A stretch of 64,000 bases of DNA from Gordionus sp. m RMFG-2023 (GCF_954871325.1 NC_088775.1:2403473-2467472), one strand, 5' to 3'. Shown: positions 11,281-24,030, counted from the first letter of the stretch. Made by a program: numbers and translations. The notes: generated from the letters alone by a model not told the origin.

Positions 11281-12364
11281 TAACTTGTACATTAAATTTA
11301 AAAAATTGTCCCCAGAATTGGAAATCCCATTGACATTTTAAGATTTTTGAGTTTGGAATAAATTTTAATTTATTAATCTAATAAATATATTTAAAAAATC
11401 TAGATTTAAAAAAAATATTAATTTATGGCGATGTTAGAGCAGTCAAATTTGGGCTATTTTTGCTATACTCATTGTGAATCTTTTCAAAAATTTTACAAAT
11501 AAAATATTACAATAAAGTAAACTTGGAAAAAATTTAATTAAATATTGGCATATTTTCTTATTCAGCTATTATAACATTTATCTGAATAAATTAGAACTAT
11601 TCAAAATCCTCACAAAAAATCGTTGAATAAAATTTTAAAAGTTTCAATAATTTTGAAAAAAGAGCTATGGAATTCTAGACAGACTAATGTGTTCTGACAA
11701 AAAAAAACATTATACCCTATATAAAATTTAATTGGGGTGGCCATATAAATTATTTTAAACTTTATAGATAATGTTTAATACTCAGTTTCAAAAAAAATTA
11801 CAGGAATCTATAAGGACAACAATTATTAATTATTATTGATTAAAAAGTATTATTTTATCTTTTAAATATGCCTTTTTTTGTTAAAATAATTTTATAGATA
11901 AGGATTTTTTAAATTATTGAGTAAAACATTTGTTGATATATTTTAATAATATTTTTAATATTACTCTGATTTTTCCCCATGCATGCTAAATAAACTTTGA
12001 AAAAATTTTTAATTATAAATAAATATAATAATTTAAAATCTTGAAAGTTGACATGTAATATATTTATATCCTATATAAATTCCCAAATCGACTCCTTTAA
12101 GCACAATCGAAAAAATTTTTTTAAATATGATTTATTAGCGATAATTAAAACAATTTTTTTTTGAATTTTTCTTTATCGAATTACATATATTAACCTTTCA
12201 GATAAACTTTTAACCTAATAGTAGGTTAATTTGGTTTAATAAGTGAGGTTTTAGAAAAAGATGGCCAATCTAGACCCGTAGTTAGAACACTTTTATGAAT
12301 TTCTATGTTATAAGTTGACACAATTTAAACGATTACTTAAAAGAAGTATACAGCATCTTGATTT

Positions 12365-13090
12365 GTTTTAAAAATAAAAATTTCTTTGTGTTCTTATGTA
12401 AGTGCTTTTATTTAGTGGTCTATATTTTTTTTATAAATTTAAAGTTCCGTTTGATATATGTCCGAGAGAAGAGATAGCGATTGGGAAAACTTAATTTGTT
12501 GATTTAGAATGTTAATTTTTTTCTCTCGGCTATATTAACTCAACAGACAAGAATTTACATTTTTGGGAAATGAAAAGACGCGTGTGATATCCCAAATTAA
12601 CAATTCCTGACCAAAATACCGAGGTCATACCATTTAGATTTAGGTAATCTGATAATACATTAACACCCTTCAGGGTGTTTGGCATTCGGGCCCTCCTCAC
12701 AGTTTGTTAAATAACTAAATTAATCGCTGTATGCCTTGATGTTCCCTTCTGAATGGAAGCCGATATTTAACATTTATAAATATATTTGGTTGATACATCC
12801 AATTCGGTAGCTTATGGCAACTCTTGATCATCTGATATGAGGTTACTTAGGTAACGACTAAATAATGCTTCCAATCATTCATAACCACTACTATAATCAG
12901 CATTTTGTAATAGTTAAATATATTATAAAGGTAGGTTTGATGAAAGTATATTAAATGTTTTCTTAAATAATTGTTCAAAAATTGATTGATGTATTAAAAC
13001 TGTCGGTGAAACAGTGGTAAAGCTAAAGATATCCAATCAACTCAAATTTAAATGAATACCTTCAGGAGTGATTGCGTGGTTCATCAAACG
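12365..13090 (-). mobile_element. RLE-type LINE, copy 3, 3' fragment
   Basis: On the minus strand this holds only the C-terminal part of the LINE. A degenerate knuckle region lies at about 12.9-12.7 kb. A nuclease remnant at about 12.63-12.57 kb reads MTSVFW and, one frame away, LLIWDITRVFSF. The 3' untranslated region down to about 12.37 kb matches 60.74-60.93 kb of copy 6, with shared TTTGTTTTAAAAA and TTAAAGTTCC blocks. It contains no RT. Confidence 0.6.
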
Positions 13091-15800
13091 TGGTGCCAAA
13101 AATGAAGAAAATAAGGTTTAATGAATATAAATCAAAGCACCTCTTATTTTCGAAGTTAGTTGTAAGAAGCCCCAGTTTCAATTTCTAAATTTATTAATAT
13201 ATTTCTAAAAATAAGAAAAAGAAGAATATATAAAAAATATTTTAAATTTTTGGTATTAAATATTATTTTTTTTAATTAAAAAATAGTTTGGTGAAGGTAT
13301 TTCATTCAAGATATTTTCCAATCGTAATAATCCTTTAGAATAGAATATCGAGTAAATTGAAATAAATTTAACTTTTTTGAAATTAATAATTTATTTATAC
13401 TGATATAAATTTACAAATATGATTTACTTTCATTCTTGTGGAAGCTTACTAAAGTGATTTTAAAAAAAATAAAATAAATTTCAACGATTAAACGAAAGTA
13501 ATATAATGATTGTAGTAACTATATTCTAGAGGTAAAACCTCTTAAGTTGACTTAAACAGATCGTCTTTCTAAGAAATTTATACAGAGAATCACTATAGCT
13601 AGCTTTTACTATAACATTTTAATAAATATTTTTATCTAATAATAATTAATGTGTTACATTGAAGTTCTTGCATTTTTTCTTATGATAAATTTTTATAAAA
13701 AAAACAATTAAAATTATATAAGAAAAAAATGAGTATATAATGATTTTCAGTGGATGAGCAACGATGCACTGTAATTATATTCTATGGACCCCTTGGTAGG
13801 ATAATCTACTTGTTATAAATTGAGTGATAATTTTGGTGATAAAACAATTTATTTAATTAAATGGCCTTATACAATATGTATCACGTAAATCTAATGCTGG
13901 TGTTACGGGATTTCTGCCATTGATGAATTACTATGATAGAGATCAAAACTACGAAATAAGTTTAGAGTTAAATAACAAAAGTGATTCCTTTCGAGAGCAC
14001 AAAATAAAACATAATTTTCTATGTAAATTATTTATTTTAAAAAAAAATTAATTTAAGCCCGCGCCTAGCCAGAAATATTTTTAAATTTTGTAGGCACCTA
14101 TCAGATCTCTATCCCTTTCTTTATTTCTTCTCAAATTGACTATCATGCTCTACATAATAAACTCAATGAATAATTTATAAAACGTCTAGTATTTAAAAAT
14201 AAAACTCGATAAAAAGATAAAATAATCATAAATGACAAAAGGAAATATATAAAATGGAAAAAAAATTAGTGTTACATTATCTTTATTCGATTTAGTTTAG
14301 TAAAACAAAAAAATAGTTTTTTTTAATATAGAATATGTAAATAAGGATATAACATATACTTGATTTAAATATTTATTAAAAAATCTAATTATACACTACT
14401 AATTTGATTAATATTGACATCTCAGTTTGTCACTCATCTATATATTTTTTTTTAAATTTAGATATTAATTTAGATTGTTCCGTATCAAGTCCTGTAGAAC
14501 TAGAGCAAAAACGGCGTTGTCTACCTTACGGCTAATATATAATATCTTATCTATTGGTATGCCAATTACAATTCTTAATTTATTATCACTTAACAACATC
14601 CTTATATTTGAAATTTAACTAGACTAATCAGTTAGTAATAATTTTTTATTTATATTCGAAGCCTCGCCAGACGATACTTATAAATAGTAATTTATTAAAT
14701 GCCTATATGTAATACTCAAAAGTTATTAATTTTTTATTTAAATAATATTAAAAGACTAAGGATAATATTTATATAAATAGTAAGTTGAATAGGTCATTTA
14801 TCTACCAACAATAAATTTATTAATAACGCGATTCATTAAGAAAAAGTAAAAGCATATTTTTTTAAATATTTTTTTAATAGATTGTTAAATTTAATGAGTG
14901 TGGGAAAAATTCATGTTATAAATATACACATTTGACACTGTTTGAATAATTGATACAGTAGGTGGAAAGTTAAAAAATGGGTGGTCCCCAATCTACGCTT
15001 ATGGAAATTTAAAAAAACTTCTACAAATTTAAGTTAACCAAACTATACATATATAATCAAGTAAAATAATCTTTAGTGTTGTTGAACACATAGATTGTCG
15101 TTTTTTATAAAATCGACTAAATAGAAGTTTTAAATAACAATAGATGTTTATAACTGATAATAATTGACATTATTACTATAATGATTCAGGTAGTTTACTT
15201 GAGTGATTTAAAATAAAATAAAATTAATCAAATTCACGAGATAAAACGCAACAATATTATAAAAATGAGAAAATGTACTAGGCAAATATTCCTTTCTCAT
15301 ATCTTCGTTTCGATTAGTCACAAATTAAATATATGGGATTTTAACTCAGGTGCAAGGATTTAGCTCTGGTCATAATAAAATAATCTATTTATTTCAGAAT
15401 CAGAAGTATTTTCTTTAATCAAATCATATGGTAAAAAAAGTCAAAATCTAAAATTTTCAATATTATTGATATATAAGTAATTTTGTTTTTCTTGTTAATA
15501 TCGGTAAATTGTATATAAATTAAATTAGCCGTATCTTGTTATATATAAATTAAATCATCCAATTAACAAAACAAAAATTATTAATAATATAAAATAAAAA
15601 TTTTTTAATATAATATTATAAAATTGCAAATGATATTATTTTTGAATATTATATTAGATGTTGCTTCAAAGTGAAATATTAGAAGTCTTAAATTATTTAA
15701 AACATGAACACAAAGATATGTAAAAGTATATGATAAATAATTTTATAATTATTTTTAAAATATATATATTGGGATATAATAGTAATTCTATCTTCAATAT
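13091..15800. other. AT-rich DNA with scattered repeat remnants
   Basis: No coding match. Contains the CTAAAGTGATTT core at about 13.45 and 15.20 kb and a family E copy at 13.63-13.96 kb. The remainder, including 14.0-15.1 kb, shows nothing I can name. Confidence 0.5.
13630..13960 (+). repeat. Dispersed repeat family E, copy 1
   Basis: Shares AATTAATGTGTTAC, AATTATATAAGAAA, a CCCTTGGTAGG core and a GATAATTTTGGTGAT segment with copies at about 18.04-18.33 kb and 40.96-41.21 kb, all in the same orientation. Non-coding and of unknown class. Confidence 0.5.
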
Positions 15801-15816
15801 AATTCAAGATTCTTCA

Positions 15817-15858
15817 AAGTATTTGCATTTAAATACTAAGTATTTGCATTTAAATACT
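15817..15858 (+). repeat. Two tandem 21-bp units containing an octamer motif
   Basis: The unit AAGTATTTGCATTTAAATACT occurs twice without a mismatch, end to end. Each unit has the near-palindromic arms AGTATTT and AAATACT around ATTTGCAT, the POU-factor octamer in metazoans. A third TTATTTGCATTTATA lies near 15.92 kb. A regulatory role is only a possibility; chance is not excluded in such AT-rich DNA. Confidence 0.7.
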
Positions 15859-16606
15859 TTTTTCGAAATTTGATGTATCTATTTAGTATTTATGTTTAAA
15901 AATAATTATTTAAAAACTTATTTGCATTTATATTCAACTATCTTTTCTAAGTAGTATTATTATCTCGTTTTGAGCCTATTCTTAAAAATTTTCTTTAATA
16001 AAATATTGAGTTAGCAGTGATAACAAATATGCTCAATTTGTCAAAATTATTCCTAATATTTTATTTATATTCGAATATATTTTTTAAAATTTGCCCAACC
16101 TACTGTTAAACCTTAAAAGTGAGCTTCATTAAGTTAGCCTAAATAAACAGGTTAATAATACTTATTTTAAGAGGATTATTTTTTAATTTTATTCATGAAT
16201 TTATAAATTCATATTATATGGTAGGCCTTTTCAAAAATAATTCGAATTCGAATCTAATCGAATAATTACGAATACGAATAATAAATTATTTGTTTTATCT
16301 GAATACGAATAATCATTTATTCGATTCGAATAAATTATTCGTAATATTTAATAAATTGTTTAATAATCTAACATTTGTCATTTCTATTTGTTGACCTGCC
16401 AATCTAACAGGTGATGTTTATAAAAATTCTAGCACAAATTTAAAAATTTCTAGTAAAAATTTAAATTTTTATTTGCCACATTTTTTGAATCTCACGAAAA
16501 GTTTATTTTTTGAATCTCATTATAAATTATATTAAGAATTACATAAACCAGAGGTATATAAAAATATATTACATCTCTACAATAATTATTGTTAGCTAGC
16601 CTAATT

Positions 16607-16849
16607 ATGTTAGAGGAGAATTCTTCTGATGAAATCATGCTTGATGTTGAAGATGAGAAGACTTCCTCACAAAAGAGAGCAATCATATGGGATCGATATC
16701 AAATCCTCAAAGACGGTGAAAAGGCTGCTTGTATTCATTGCAAGAGTATTATAAAATCTAAAGGCAAAACAACATCTCCTCTTATTAATCATAATAATAG
16801 GTTTCATTCACATCTTATTAAAAAAAATAATAAATTGACATTTTTTTAA
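16607..16849 (+). pseudogene. hAT-1 transposase N-terminus with BED zinc finger
   Basis: From ATG at 16607 there is an acidic segment (SSDEIMLDVEDE), then W-RYQILKDGEKAACIHCK and a downstream H-NRFH pair. This gives the C-x2-C ... H-x-H ligands and the leading aromatic residue of a BED DNA-binding finger. The stop at 16847-16849 comes right after the finger, so the catalytic part is not joined to it in this copy. Confidence 0.75.
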
Positions 16850-16946
16850 AGTCTACCCCAAATTCTTCAAAAAAAAATTAATTTTAAGGATAATTTATTA
16901 AAATTATTGATAAATAATAATATACCTTTTAAAATTATTAATTCTA

Positions 16947-17313
16947 ATGGTATTCAAAATTTTAAGTGATCTTGATTGTTCTGTAAAATCAATATGCTCA
17001 AATACTCTTAAATTCCACATGTATAATATATGCAGAAAAAGAACAATTAAAGAAATTTTAAAAATTAGATTCTTTAATTTTAAAACTAAGATTAGAATGA
17101 TTCATATATGGTGGAAGGCAAATGCATATCAAATCCCCATACTTTCAAAAATGGCAAGGGATTATCTATCTATACAAGGAATATCAACTGCTTGTGAAAG
17201 GCTTTTCTCAGTTGGAACTAATTTATTGTCTTAAAACCGCATGTCATATAAGGAAGAAAATAAAAGAAAAATTCTTTGCCTTAAAAATTGGCTTAAATTA
17301 TAAATTAAATTAA
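16947..17313 (+). pseudogene. hAT-1 transposase C-terminal dimerisation domain
   Basis: The frame carries IHIWWKANAYQIPILSKMA and DYLSIQGISTACERLFSVG, the classic hAT C-terminal signature (WW-N-P-L--MA--L-I---S---ERLFS). An in-frame stop at 17232-17234 follows NLLS. The same frame then continues NRMSYKEENKRK and CLKNWLK, the normal family ending. About 400 residues of the usual RNase H-like core between the BED finger and this domain are absent. Confidence 0.85.
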
Positions 17314-17639
17314 TAATATACATTTTAATTTTGTTTATAACTAGATTATATATTATTTATTATCAGATTATTGATTACATATTATTATAATTTTTTCTGT
17401 TTAAAATCAAATTGCATGATTTATTTTATTAAAAAAATTAATTCGAATCGAATACAAATAGTAGATTTTATTATTCGTACGAATTCAAATAAACGAATCG
17501 AATATGAATAATGCACTATTCGATTCGAATTTGTTTTTGAATAGGCATATTATATGGTATAAAACCATTTATTTTACTACTAATTTAAATTTAAAAAAAC
17601 ATTAATTCAAATATATCTATGAAAAACAATATACAAATT

Positions 17640-17664
17640 AGAGAAGAGAAGAGAAGAGAAGAGA
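17640..17664 (+). repeat. GAGAA-type short microsatellite
   Basis: Five near-perfect AGAAG units in a row. Nothing functional is implied. Confidence 0.8.
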
Positions 17665-17761
17665 GTATTAAGGTTCAGAAATGTGGGATTAATATATTTA
17701 AAATAAATGTCTTAAATATAAATAACATTTTTATAATTTAATTATATTTTATTCTGAATTA

Positions 17762-18013
17762 CAATAAAACCTCGATATAGTAAATATGCTAGGGGATATT
17801 TATGTTTTCTTAACTTTAATTAATATTTATTATTCAGTAATTTATTCTGAATTACAATAAAACCTCGCTATAGTAAATATGCTTGGAGATATTTATGTTT
17901 TCTTAAATTTTATTAATATTTATTACTCAGTATTTTTTCATGAACATTATATTTGTTAAATTATTTCAAAACTTTCAAAATACTGAGAATAATTTTAGCT
18001 AGATTCTACTGTG
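17762..18013. mobile_element. Possible pogo/Tigger-like MITE with internal tandem duplication
   Basis: The left end, after a TA, reads ACAATAAAACCTCGATATAG. The right end, reverse-complemented, reads ACAGTAGAATCTAGC after TA. Both resemble the ACAGTAGAACCTCG-type ends of pogo/Tigger elements. The left 93 bp are duplicated in tandem: 17751-17843 and 17844-17936 share ATTCTGAATTACAATAAAA and TATTTATGTTTTCTTAA. There is no coding content. The superfamily call rests on terminal resemblance only. Confidence 0.4.
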
Positions 18014-18034
18014 TAATATATTTTTTTTGTGTAA

Positions 18035-18330
18035 AAGCATATAATAATTAATTTGTTACATTTATATTCGTCTTGAGAACCAAAAAAATAAATTAAAAAT
18101 TATATAAGAAAGAAATATGAGTGAGTAGAAAATATAATGATATTTAATAAATGAATGACGCGTAGGGCTAGAAATACATAGGTCTCTAGGTAGGTTAATC
18201 TGCTATTCGTTATATTTTGAATTAACAATTTTGGTGATGAAGGCAAATTAATTAAATGTTTATCTAAGAAGCAAATGTTATTCTAGTGCGGTAATTGTTA
18301 CGCCATGGATGATTTTTATAAAGAAAATGA
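18035..18330 (+). repeat. Dispersed repeat family E, copy 2
   Basis: Matches 13.63-13.96 and 40.96-41.21 kb through the TTAATTTGTTACATT start, AATTATATAAGAAA, CTCTAGGTAGGTTAATCTGCT and CAATTTTGGTGATG. No ORF. Confidence 0.5.
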
Positions 18331-18419
18331 TATAACTACAAAGATGGTTACCGATCCATATATATATTCATTGACAAAAATTGAGCAATCTTTTTACTCT
18401 TAAGTCAACCATAAATGAA

Positions 18420-18885
18420 TAAATAAGCCAATACAGAATAATAATATAAAAGGGTCATTCCATTCTCAATAATACTTTGTAATTTATAATTACATGATTT
18501 TATTAAACGAGAATATTGGATGGTTAATAACAAAATAGTGAATTTGAGATGCGATGTGTAAATTTAGAAACCAGAGCCTCTCTAAAATTTAGGAACTGAG
18601 ACTATAATTCACAAGTCAAATGAGTATGATAAATTTTGTTTACTTTGATCACCCCCCCCCCCTTCCTCTAAATAAAATGCGGTCCTGCAAAAAAAATCGA
18701 AATATTTCATTTTAATCGAACTTTCTAAATTTACATCAATGGTATTTGATTTTTATCAAAAATTTTCTAAAATTTTTAAATTTAATGGGTAATATATTAT
18801 TATTTTATAGATAAGATTTTTTTTTTATTATTTTAAATTTTATTTGTCAAGACTATAATAGTATCAAACTAACATTATATAAGTA
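18420..18885 (+). repeat. Repeat family F, copy 1, left part
   Basis: Left half of a repeat that resumes at 21659 after the hAT-2 insertion. It matches 22.86-23.57 kb: both have a TTTGTTTACTTT segment followed by a C-rich run (11 Cs at 18652-18662 here, 5 in the other copy), AATAAAATG, and a TTTTAAATTTTATTT tract just before the insertion point. Confidence 0.7.
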
Positions 18886-21650
18886 CAGGGTTGGCATGTC
18901 GGTCAATTGACCGGTCAAATTCGGTCAATTGACTGGTCAATTGACCGGAGGAGTATTTGACTGGTCAAATACGGTCAAATACTCTAAAATATTAATGGCG
19001 AATAAATATTTTGATATAATTAACTAGTATGCATTAAAAGCATGTTTATCAATCTTATTATTTTTTTATTAAAATATAAATATGTAATTTTTCTAAACAT
19101 AGTAATATTTTTAGTTATTTTTTTGCCTAATCATTGCCGTTTCTCGCCTTCTTTATTTTTTTCAATTCATTTTTCTTAAAAAAAATAAAAATACCCGATT
19201 TATTATAATCATAATATAATTTTTTCATTCTTATTTTTTAATAAATTTAAATTTTATTTAATATTTAACCGAGTATAAATTATATTAATTCTCATTTGTT
19301 TTACTTACACTTTCTATATTTGGTTTTTAAAATTAATTTTCATTTTAATTGTTCTGGTCAGATTTACGGAATATTATTCAATTCTGGTAAAAAGTTTATT
19401 ATATTATATTTATAATATTAAGAAATTATTGGAATAATTGGTCGATAATTATAAAATAGTTAAGATTGATTAACTTTACAATAATCAAAATCATTTTTTG
19501 TTAAATTTTAATATATTAGGGATTATGGTCAAACCAAAGCATCATGTTTGGAAACATTTTCAAGAAGTACGCGATGGTAAATCAGTTAAAGCGGTGTGCA
19601 AGTTTTGCAAGATGTCCTATATCACCCACGTTGATAGAATGGTCAAACATTTATTAAGCAGCTGTACTATGTGCCCTGTTATAATTAAGGAAAAATTTTA
19701 TTCAAATTCCAAAATATCAACCTCTACAAAAAATATCACAAATGTAATTTGTAATACTTCTAAGTCTAACTCTAATGAAGAATTGGGTGAAATTAGTGAG
19801 AATGATTATCAAATGAACAATATTTTGTCTTGTGACTCAGGAGAATTTGATTCCCTTATTTCTAATCAATCTACAAGCAAGGCGATTAAATATAAATCTC
19901 AATCTTGTATAACCGGTTTCATAGATAGAATTAATCCCAAAGAAAAAAATGAGCTGGATCAATTGTTTGCAAAGGCTGTATATGCGAGCAATTTACCTTT
20001 CCACATCACTGAAAATCCCTACATCCAAGAATTTTTTTAAAAAATACGTCCTATTTACACATTACCCAGGAGAAGGCAGCTGGCTGGATATCTTCTAGAC
20101 AAAGCGTCAGGCGATATGGAGGTGAGAGTTGCAGATATAATAGATAAAGCTCCTTACTTATCAATTGTATCAGATGGCTGGAGCAACATTAGAAACGAGA
20201 GTATTATTAATTTTATGGTGATGACGCCTGTTCCAGTGTTCTACAAATTTCTAAATACTGAGGAAAATCGCCATACGGCAGATTATATTGCCCAGGAATT
20301 TAAAAATGTAATTCATGAATTGAACCCGGTAAAAGTATATTCTTTAGTTACTGATAATGCCGCTAACATGAAAGCAGCCTGGAGAATTCTAAAATCTGAA
20401 TCTATTTATAATCATATACAATGTTATGGTTGTGCAGCGCATACATTGCAGATATTCTTTCACGATTTTGAACGATTGGACGCCTTCAGTGACCATATTT
20501 CAATAATTAAAAAAATTGTTAAATTTTTCAAGAATAAACACATACCAGCTGCAGTATTTTCCCGTAATAAGAATCTTCATGGCATACCATCTACATTAAG
20601 TACAATTAGCCAAACAAGATGGGCATCGTCAATAAAATGTATGGAGCAAATTCAAATATGCAAGAAAGCTCTAAAAGCATCAGTTGTTGAAGAAGCTGTT
20701 TGTGATAATTGTCCCATAGAAATTACCAATATATTAAACGAAGAATTTTGGACGAAAAATTTAAAATTTTTAGCTATACTCCAACCTTTAGCTACCTCAT
20801 TGTTGAAAGTGCAAGGGGATAAATGTACTTTGGCCCAAGTAAAAAACGAGATGCTTAATTTGGAAAAACACATAATACAATTATGCCATGATTCTATATT
20901 TTCTCCATCTCAAGAAAAAAAATTAAGGTTATATTTGAAAAGAGAAAAACTGATATAAATACATGTGCTCACAATGCTGCTTATTTATTGGACCCCCAAT
21001 ATCAAGGGGAGCATCTTACTAATACTGAATTTGATGAAGCATGTAATATAATACAATAATTGGGTATTTTACAAGGTGATGATAATCAAAATATTTTGAG
21101 TAATATAGTAAATTTCAGAAGCAAAAGCGGTATATTTAATAGCCATAATATGTGGAAAGTTGTAACTTCCATGAGAAACAATCAAATTTCGGCCTCAAGT
21201 TGGTGGAATGCATTTTGCCCACCTTGCCCATTAAGAGAAGTCGCTAATATTTTACTAACATTTCCTAGTTCGACTTCTTCTTCTGAAAGAAATTGGTCGG
21301 TTTGGGGCAATATTCACACGAAAAACAGAAATAGATTAAAGGCTTCTACAGCAGGAAAATTAGTAAGAGTGTATCATAATTTAAGATTGATTAAAAATAT
21401 TAAAGAAAATAATGATATTGAATATGAATCGGAACAAGACTCTGCCACGGAGGGTGAAACATTGACTATAGAATGAATTAAAAAATATTATGATATTTAT
21501 TATTATACATAGATTTATTATAATATTATATAAATGCAAAATAAAGTTAATATTGGTGTAAAAAACATTTATTAGAATTTGACCATATTTGACCGGTCAA
21601 ATATCGGTCAATGACCGAATTGTATTTGACCGGTCAAATGCACAACCCTG
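18886..21650 (+). mobile_element. hAT-2: structurally complete hAT transposon
   Basis: The element is 2,765 bp. Its left end is CAGGGTTGGCATGTCGG and its right end, reverse-complemented, CAGGGTTGTGCATTTGACC, both followed by repeated GACCGGTCAAAT motifs. A perfect 8-bp target duplication TATAAGTA flanks it (18878-18885 and 21651-21658), the length expected for hAT. It encodes one transposase with a BED finger, a DUF659-type region and a C-terminal dimerisation domain. It interrupts repeat family F, and the second F copy shows the empty site at about 23.56 kb. Few lesions and clean ends make it the youngest-looking element in the window. Confidence 0.93.
19525..21476 (+). pseudogene. hAT-2 transposase (BED finger, DUF659, dimerisation domain), lightly broken
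   Basis: An excision/insertion enzyme acting on the GACCGGTCAAAT-rich ends. ATG at 19525 starts MVKPKHHVWKHF. The BED finger has C-x2-C (CKFCK) and a downstream H-LLSSC. The first frame ends at 20040 in a T7/A6 tract, and homology continues one frame over. 20116-20958 holds APYLSIVSDGWSN, YSLVTDNAANMKAAW and CYGCAAHTLQIFFHDFE, the DUF659/RNase H-like hAT core with aspartates in SDGWS and TDNAANM. A frame change near 20.94 kb and a TAA at 21058-21060 precede the end region SSWWNAFCPPCPL and SSTSSSERNWSVWG, the dimerisation signature, ending at 21476. About 650 codons in all, with two frameshifts and one stop. A sequencing error in the homopolymer could explain the first frameshift. Confidence 0.88.
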
Positions 21651-21658
21651 TATAAGTA

Positions 21659-22330
21659 AGCATGAAGATTTTGATATTAGATGGCGAAACGTTTTGAACT
21701 CTTTTTGCTAAATCACGATTATAACATAAATATTATTTTGGCTGAGATCTTAATCGAATCTTTTTTTTAAAACGACACGAAAATATTATATTTCCCTTTA
21801 AGTTTAAAAAATTAATAAATATAATTTAAAAAACGAAACAATATAAGCAAAGATAACAAAGATAAGGTGTAGCCTAAATAAAATAGGTTAAAAAAAATAG
21901 GCTAATTAATTTTACTACACAATTTCATATTTAAAATGTCAGAAAAATTTGTTATCATTTAAAAAGCATATTATAATTTTATATGATTATGATAATTAAG
22001 CGTATGAATTTTTATATAATTTAATTTATACATTTATATAAAAATTTTATCATAAAATGCGCTGGAGTAACTTACAATCATCTTTAAGATAAAGTAGAAT
22101 ATAATAAAATTAAGAATAAAAATGCATTATAATTAGAAGATTTTGACGCTTTGTTAAATCACAAATTTTACCTTTCAAAGAATCGTTCAAATTGGTGTGA
22201 TTACATCGTTTAAATAACTTATTAAAAAATTATAAATACCTTTGCAATTCATTTATTATTCTTATATTGCCTAAATTTAAGGCTGCATCCTTTTTTTCAC
22301 TATAGTACTCAGCCAACAACTTGTGGGATG
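21659..22330 (+). repeat. Repeat family F, copy 1, right part
   Basis: Continues family F after hAT-2. GAAGATTTTGATATTAGATGG here matches CCAGAGATTTTGCCATTAGATGG in copy 2 at 23.58 kb. Both continue through AATATTA/AATAAAATTTCCCTTTAAG and AACAAAG, down to a TTCACTATAGT segment at about 22.30 and 24.02 kb. Confidence 0.65.
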
Positions 22331-22859
22331 AATAGAGTTAAAAATAGATAAAAAATATTAAAAAATTATTTTAAAAATATTTTTAATCCCTTTTGATTTT
22401 TAAGGCTCCATATAATGATCTCTTTCTATAAATTAGATAAATAGATTGTCAAGTTCACCTCCATCTCACCTTATGTTTTTAAGAAAAGTTAAAATTAAAA
22501 GATATTTATACTAAAAAAATTTAATAAATGGAGTAGAAAATAAAAATTGAATTCCATATATTTTCAACCAAACTACTTTCAGATTTTTCAGATTTTTACT
22601 AGTTTGGATATGTCATGTATTGAGATACATTATATCAAAACTTTTTATATTTACTGACAGCGATTCTTAAATGTAAAATTACGATTAGACTTTATTCGCG
22701 CAAAGTAGAAGACCAACTCTTTTTATTTTGAAGAACACTTTTTTAACAAATCGGATTTTTGAGATTTAAAAATTGGTATTTTAGACAAAAGATTTATCGA
22801 TTTTAGATATCTTTGGATATAATTGAGCAAGACGCAAAAATAAACAAGTGTGTATAATA

Positions 22860-24030
22860 AGTATATATATAAGGGTATGTCACTCTACTCAATAAAATAC
22901 TTGTTAATTATAAATATATACTTTATAATATAAGCATTTTATTTAAAAATATTGGAAAGCTAGTGAACAAGTGATTAAGAACAAGATTGTCAATCAATTT
23001 GAGATATTATCTATTTCTAATTTAGAAACAGGAACCCAACTATATAGGACCAGAGTTTAGAATTGATAATCCAAAATTATTGGAATGTTAATATGATAGA
23101 TTTTTGTTTACTTTATCCCCCATTCCTCACCCCTTTCTCAATAAAAATGTAACTCTGCAATCTATATAATGCATTGTAAAAAAAATTTCTTACAAATTTT
23201 TCAAATAAGATATCTTTAATTTACATTACAAGGCACGACCCGATTTCCTTACACCACGAGGTTAGAATTTACTTAGATCTTAGGTGTGCCTGATTAATAA
23301 AAATAATTTTGGTTCGGGCTATGACAAAATAATTTTTTAAATTTACTGCCGGGAATGTTTTTGTTGGGCTTAAATATATTAGGCCCGATACAGATCACTA
23401 ATTTACATTATTTTATTTTTATATATGATTTTTTAAATAATCGCCTTTTATTAGTAATATATAATTTTCTAAACTTTTTATGTAGGATAAAATATTATAA
23501 TTGCATATATAAGATTTTTTTTTATTTTAAATTTTATTTAAGACTAAAATAGTAGACTAACTTATATTTTAAATAAGTCCAGAGATTTTGCCATTAGATG
23601 GCAGGATCTTTTTGACCTCTAGATGTCAAATCTCGAACCTTACAACTTATTATTTTTGCTAAAATCTTAATCGCCACGTTTTTACCACATAAAAATAATA
23701 AAATTTCCCTTTAAGATTGAAAATTAAAAAAATAATTATAATTAAAAAATAAATAAATAATACAAACAGAGATAACAAAGTCTAAGGATGGCAAAAATAA
23801 AAAAAAAGTAAAAAAATAGGAGTAATTAATTGTACCATATTATCCACATTTTTTAATTTAAAATACTGAATAATTTGTTATCATTCCAAAAGCATATAAA
23901 TATTTTCTTTCAAATTGGTGTGATAACATCTTTGCGTTAAATAATATAAAAAAATCACATATAATTTTCCGATTCATTTATTATTTTAATATCGCATAAG
24001 ACTAATACTTTTTTCACTATAGTGTTCTGC
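22860..24030 (+). repeat. Repeat family F, copy 2 (no hAT insertion)
   Basis: Colinear with 18.42-18.885 plus 21.659-22.33 kb. Across the hAT-2 site it reads AAATAAGTCCAGAGATTTTG, uninterrupted, and so represents the empty paralogous site. The open stretch at 23.36-23.55 kb is low-complexity AT-rich sequence, not a gene. Confidence 0.7.

Larger units (their letters stand above)
16224..17545 (+). mobile_element. hAT-1: decayed hAT DNA transposon
   Basis: Terminal inverted repeats start GGCCTTTTCAAAAA on the left and, reverse-complemented, TGCCTATTCAAAAA on the right. Subterminal regions on both sides are dense in TTCGAAT and CGAATA palindromic motifs. A 14-bp direct repeat CATATTATATGGTA flanks the element (16210-16223 and 17546-17559), longer than the usual 8-bp hAT duplication and possibly extended by chance. 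Inside are a BED zinc finger and a hAT C-terminal dimerisation domain, with most of the catalytic core missing. Confidence 0.85.

Noticed and set aside
20652-20873. 73-codon minus-strand ORF inside hAT-2
   Set aside because: Antisense to the conserved transposase core.
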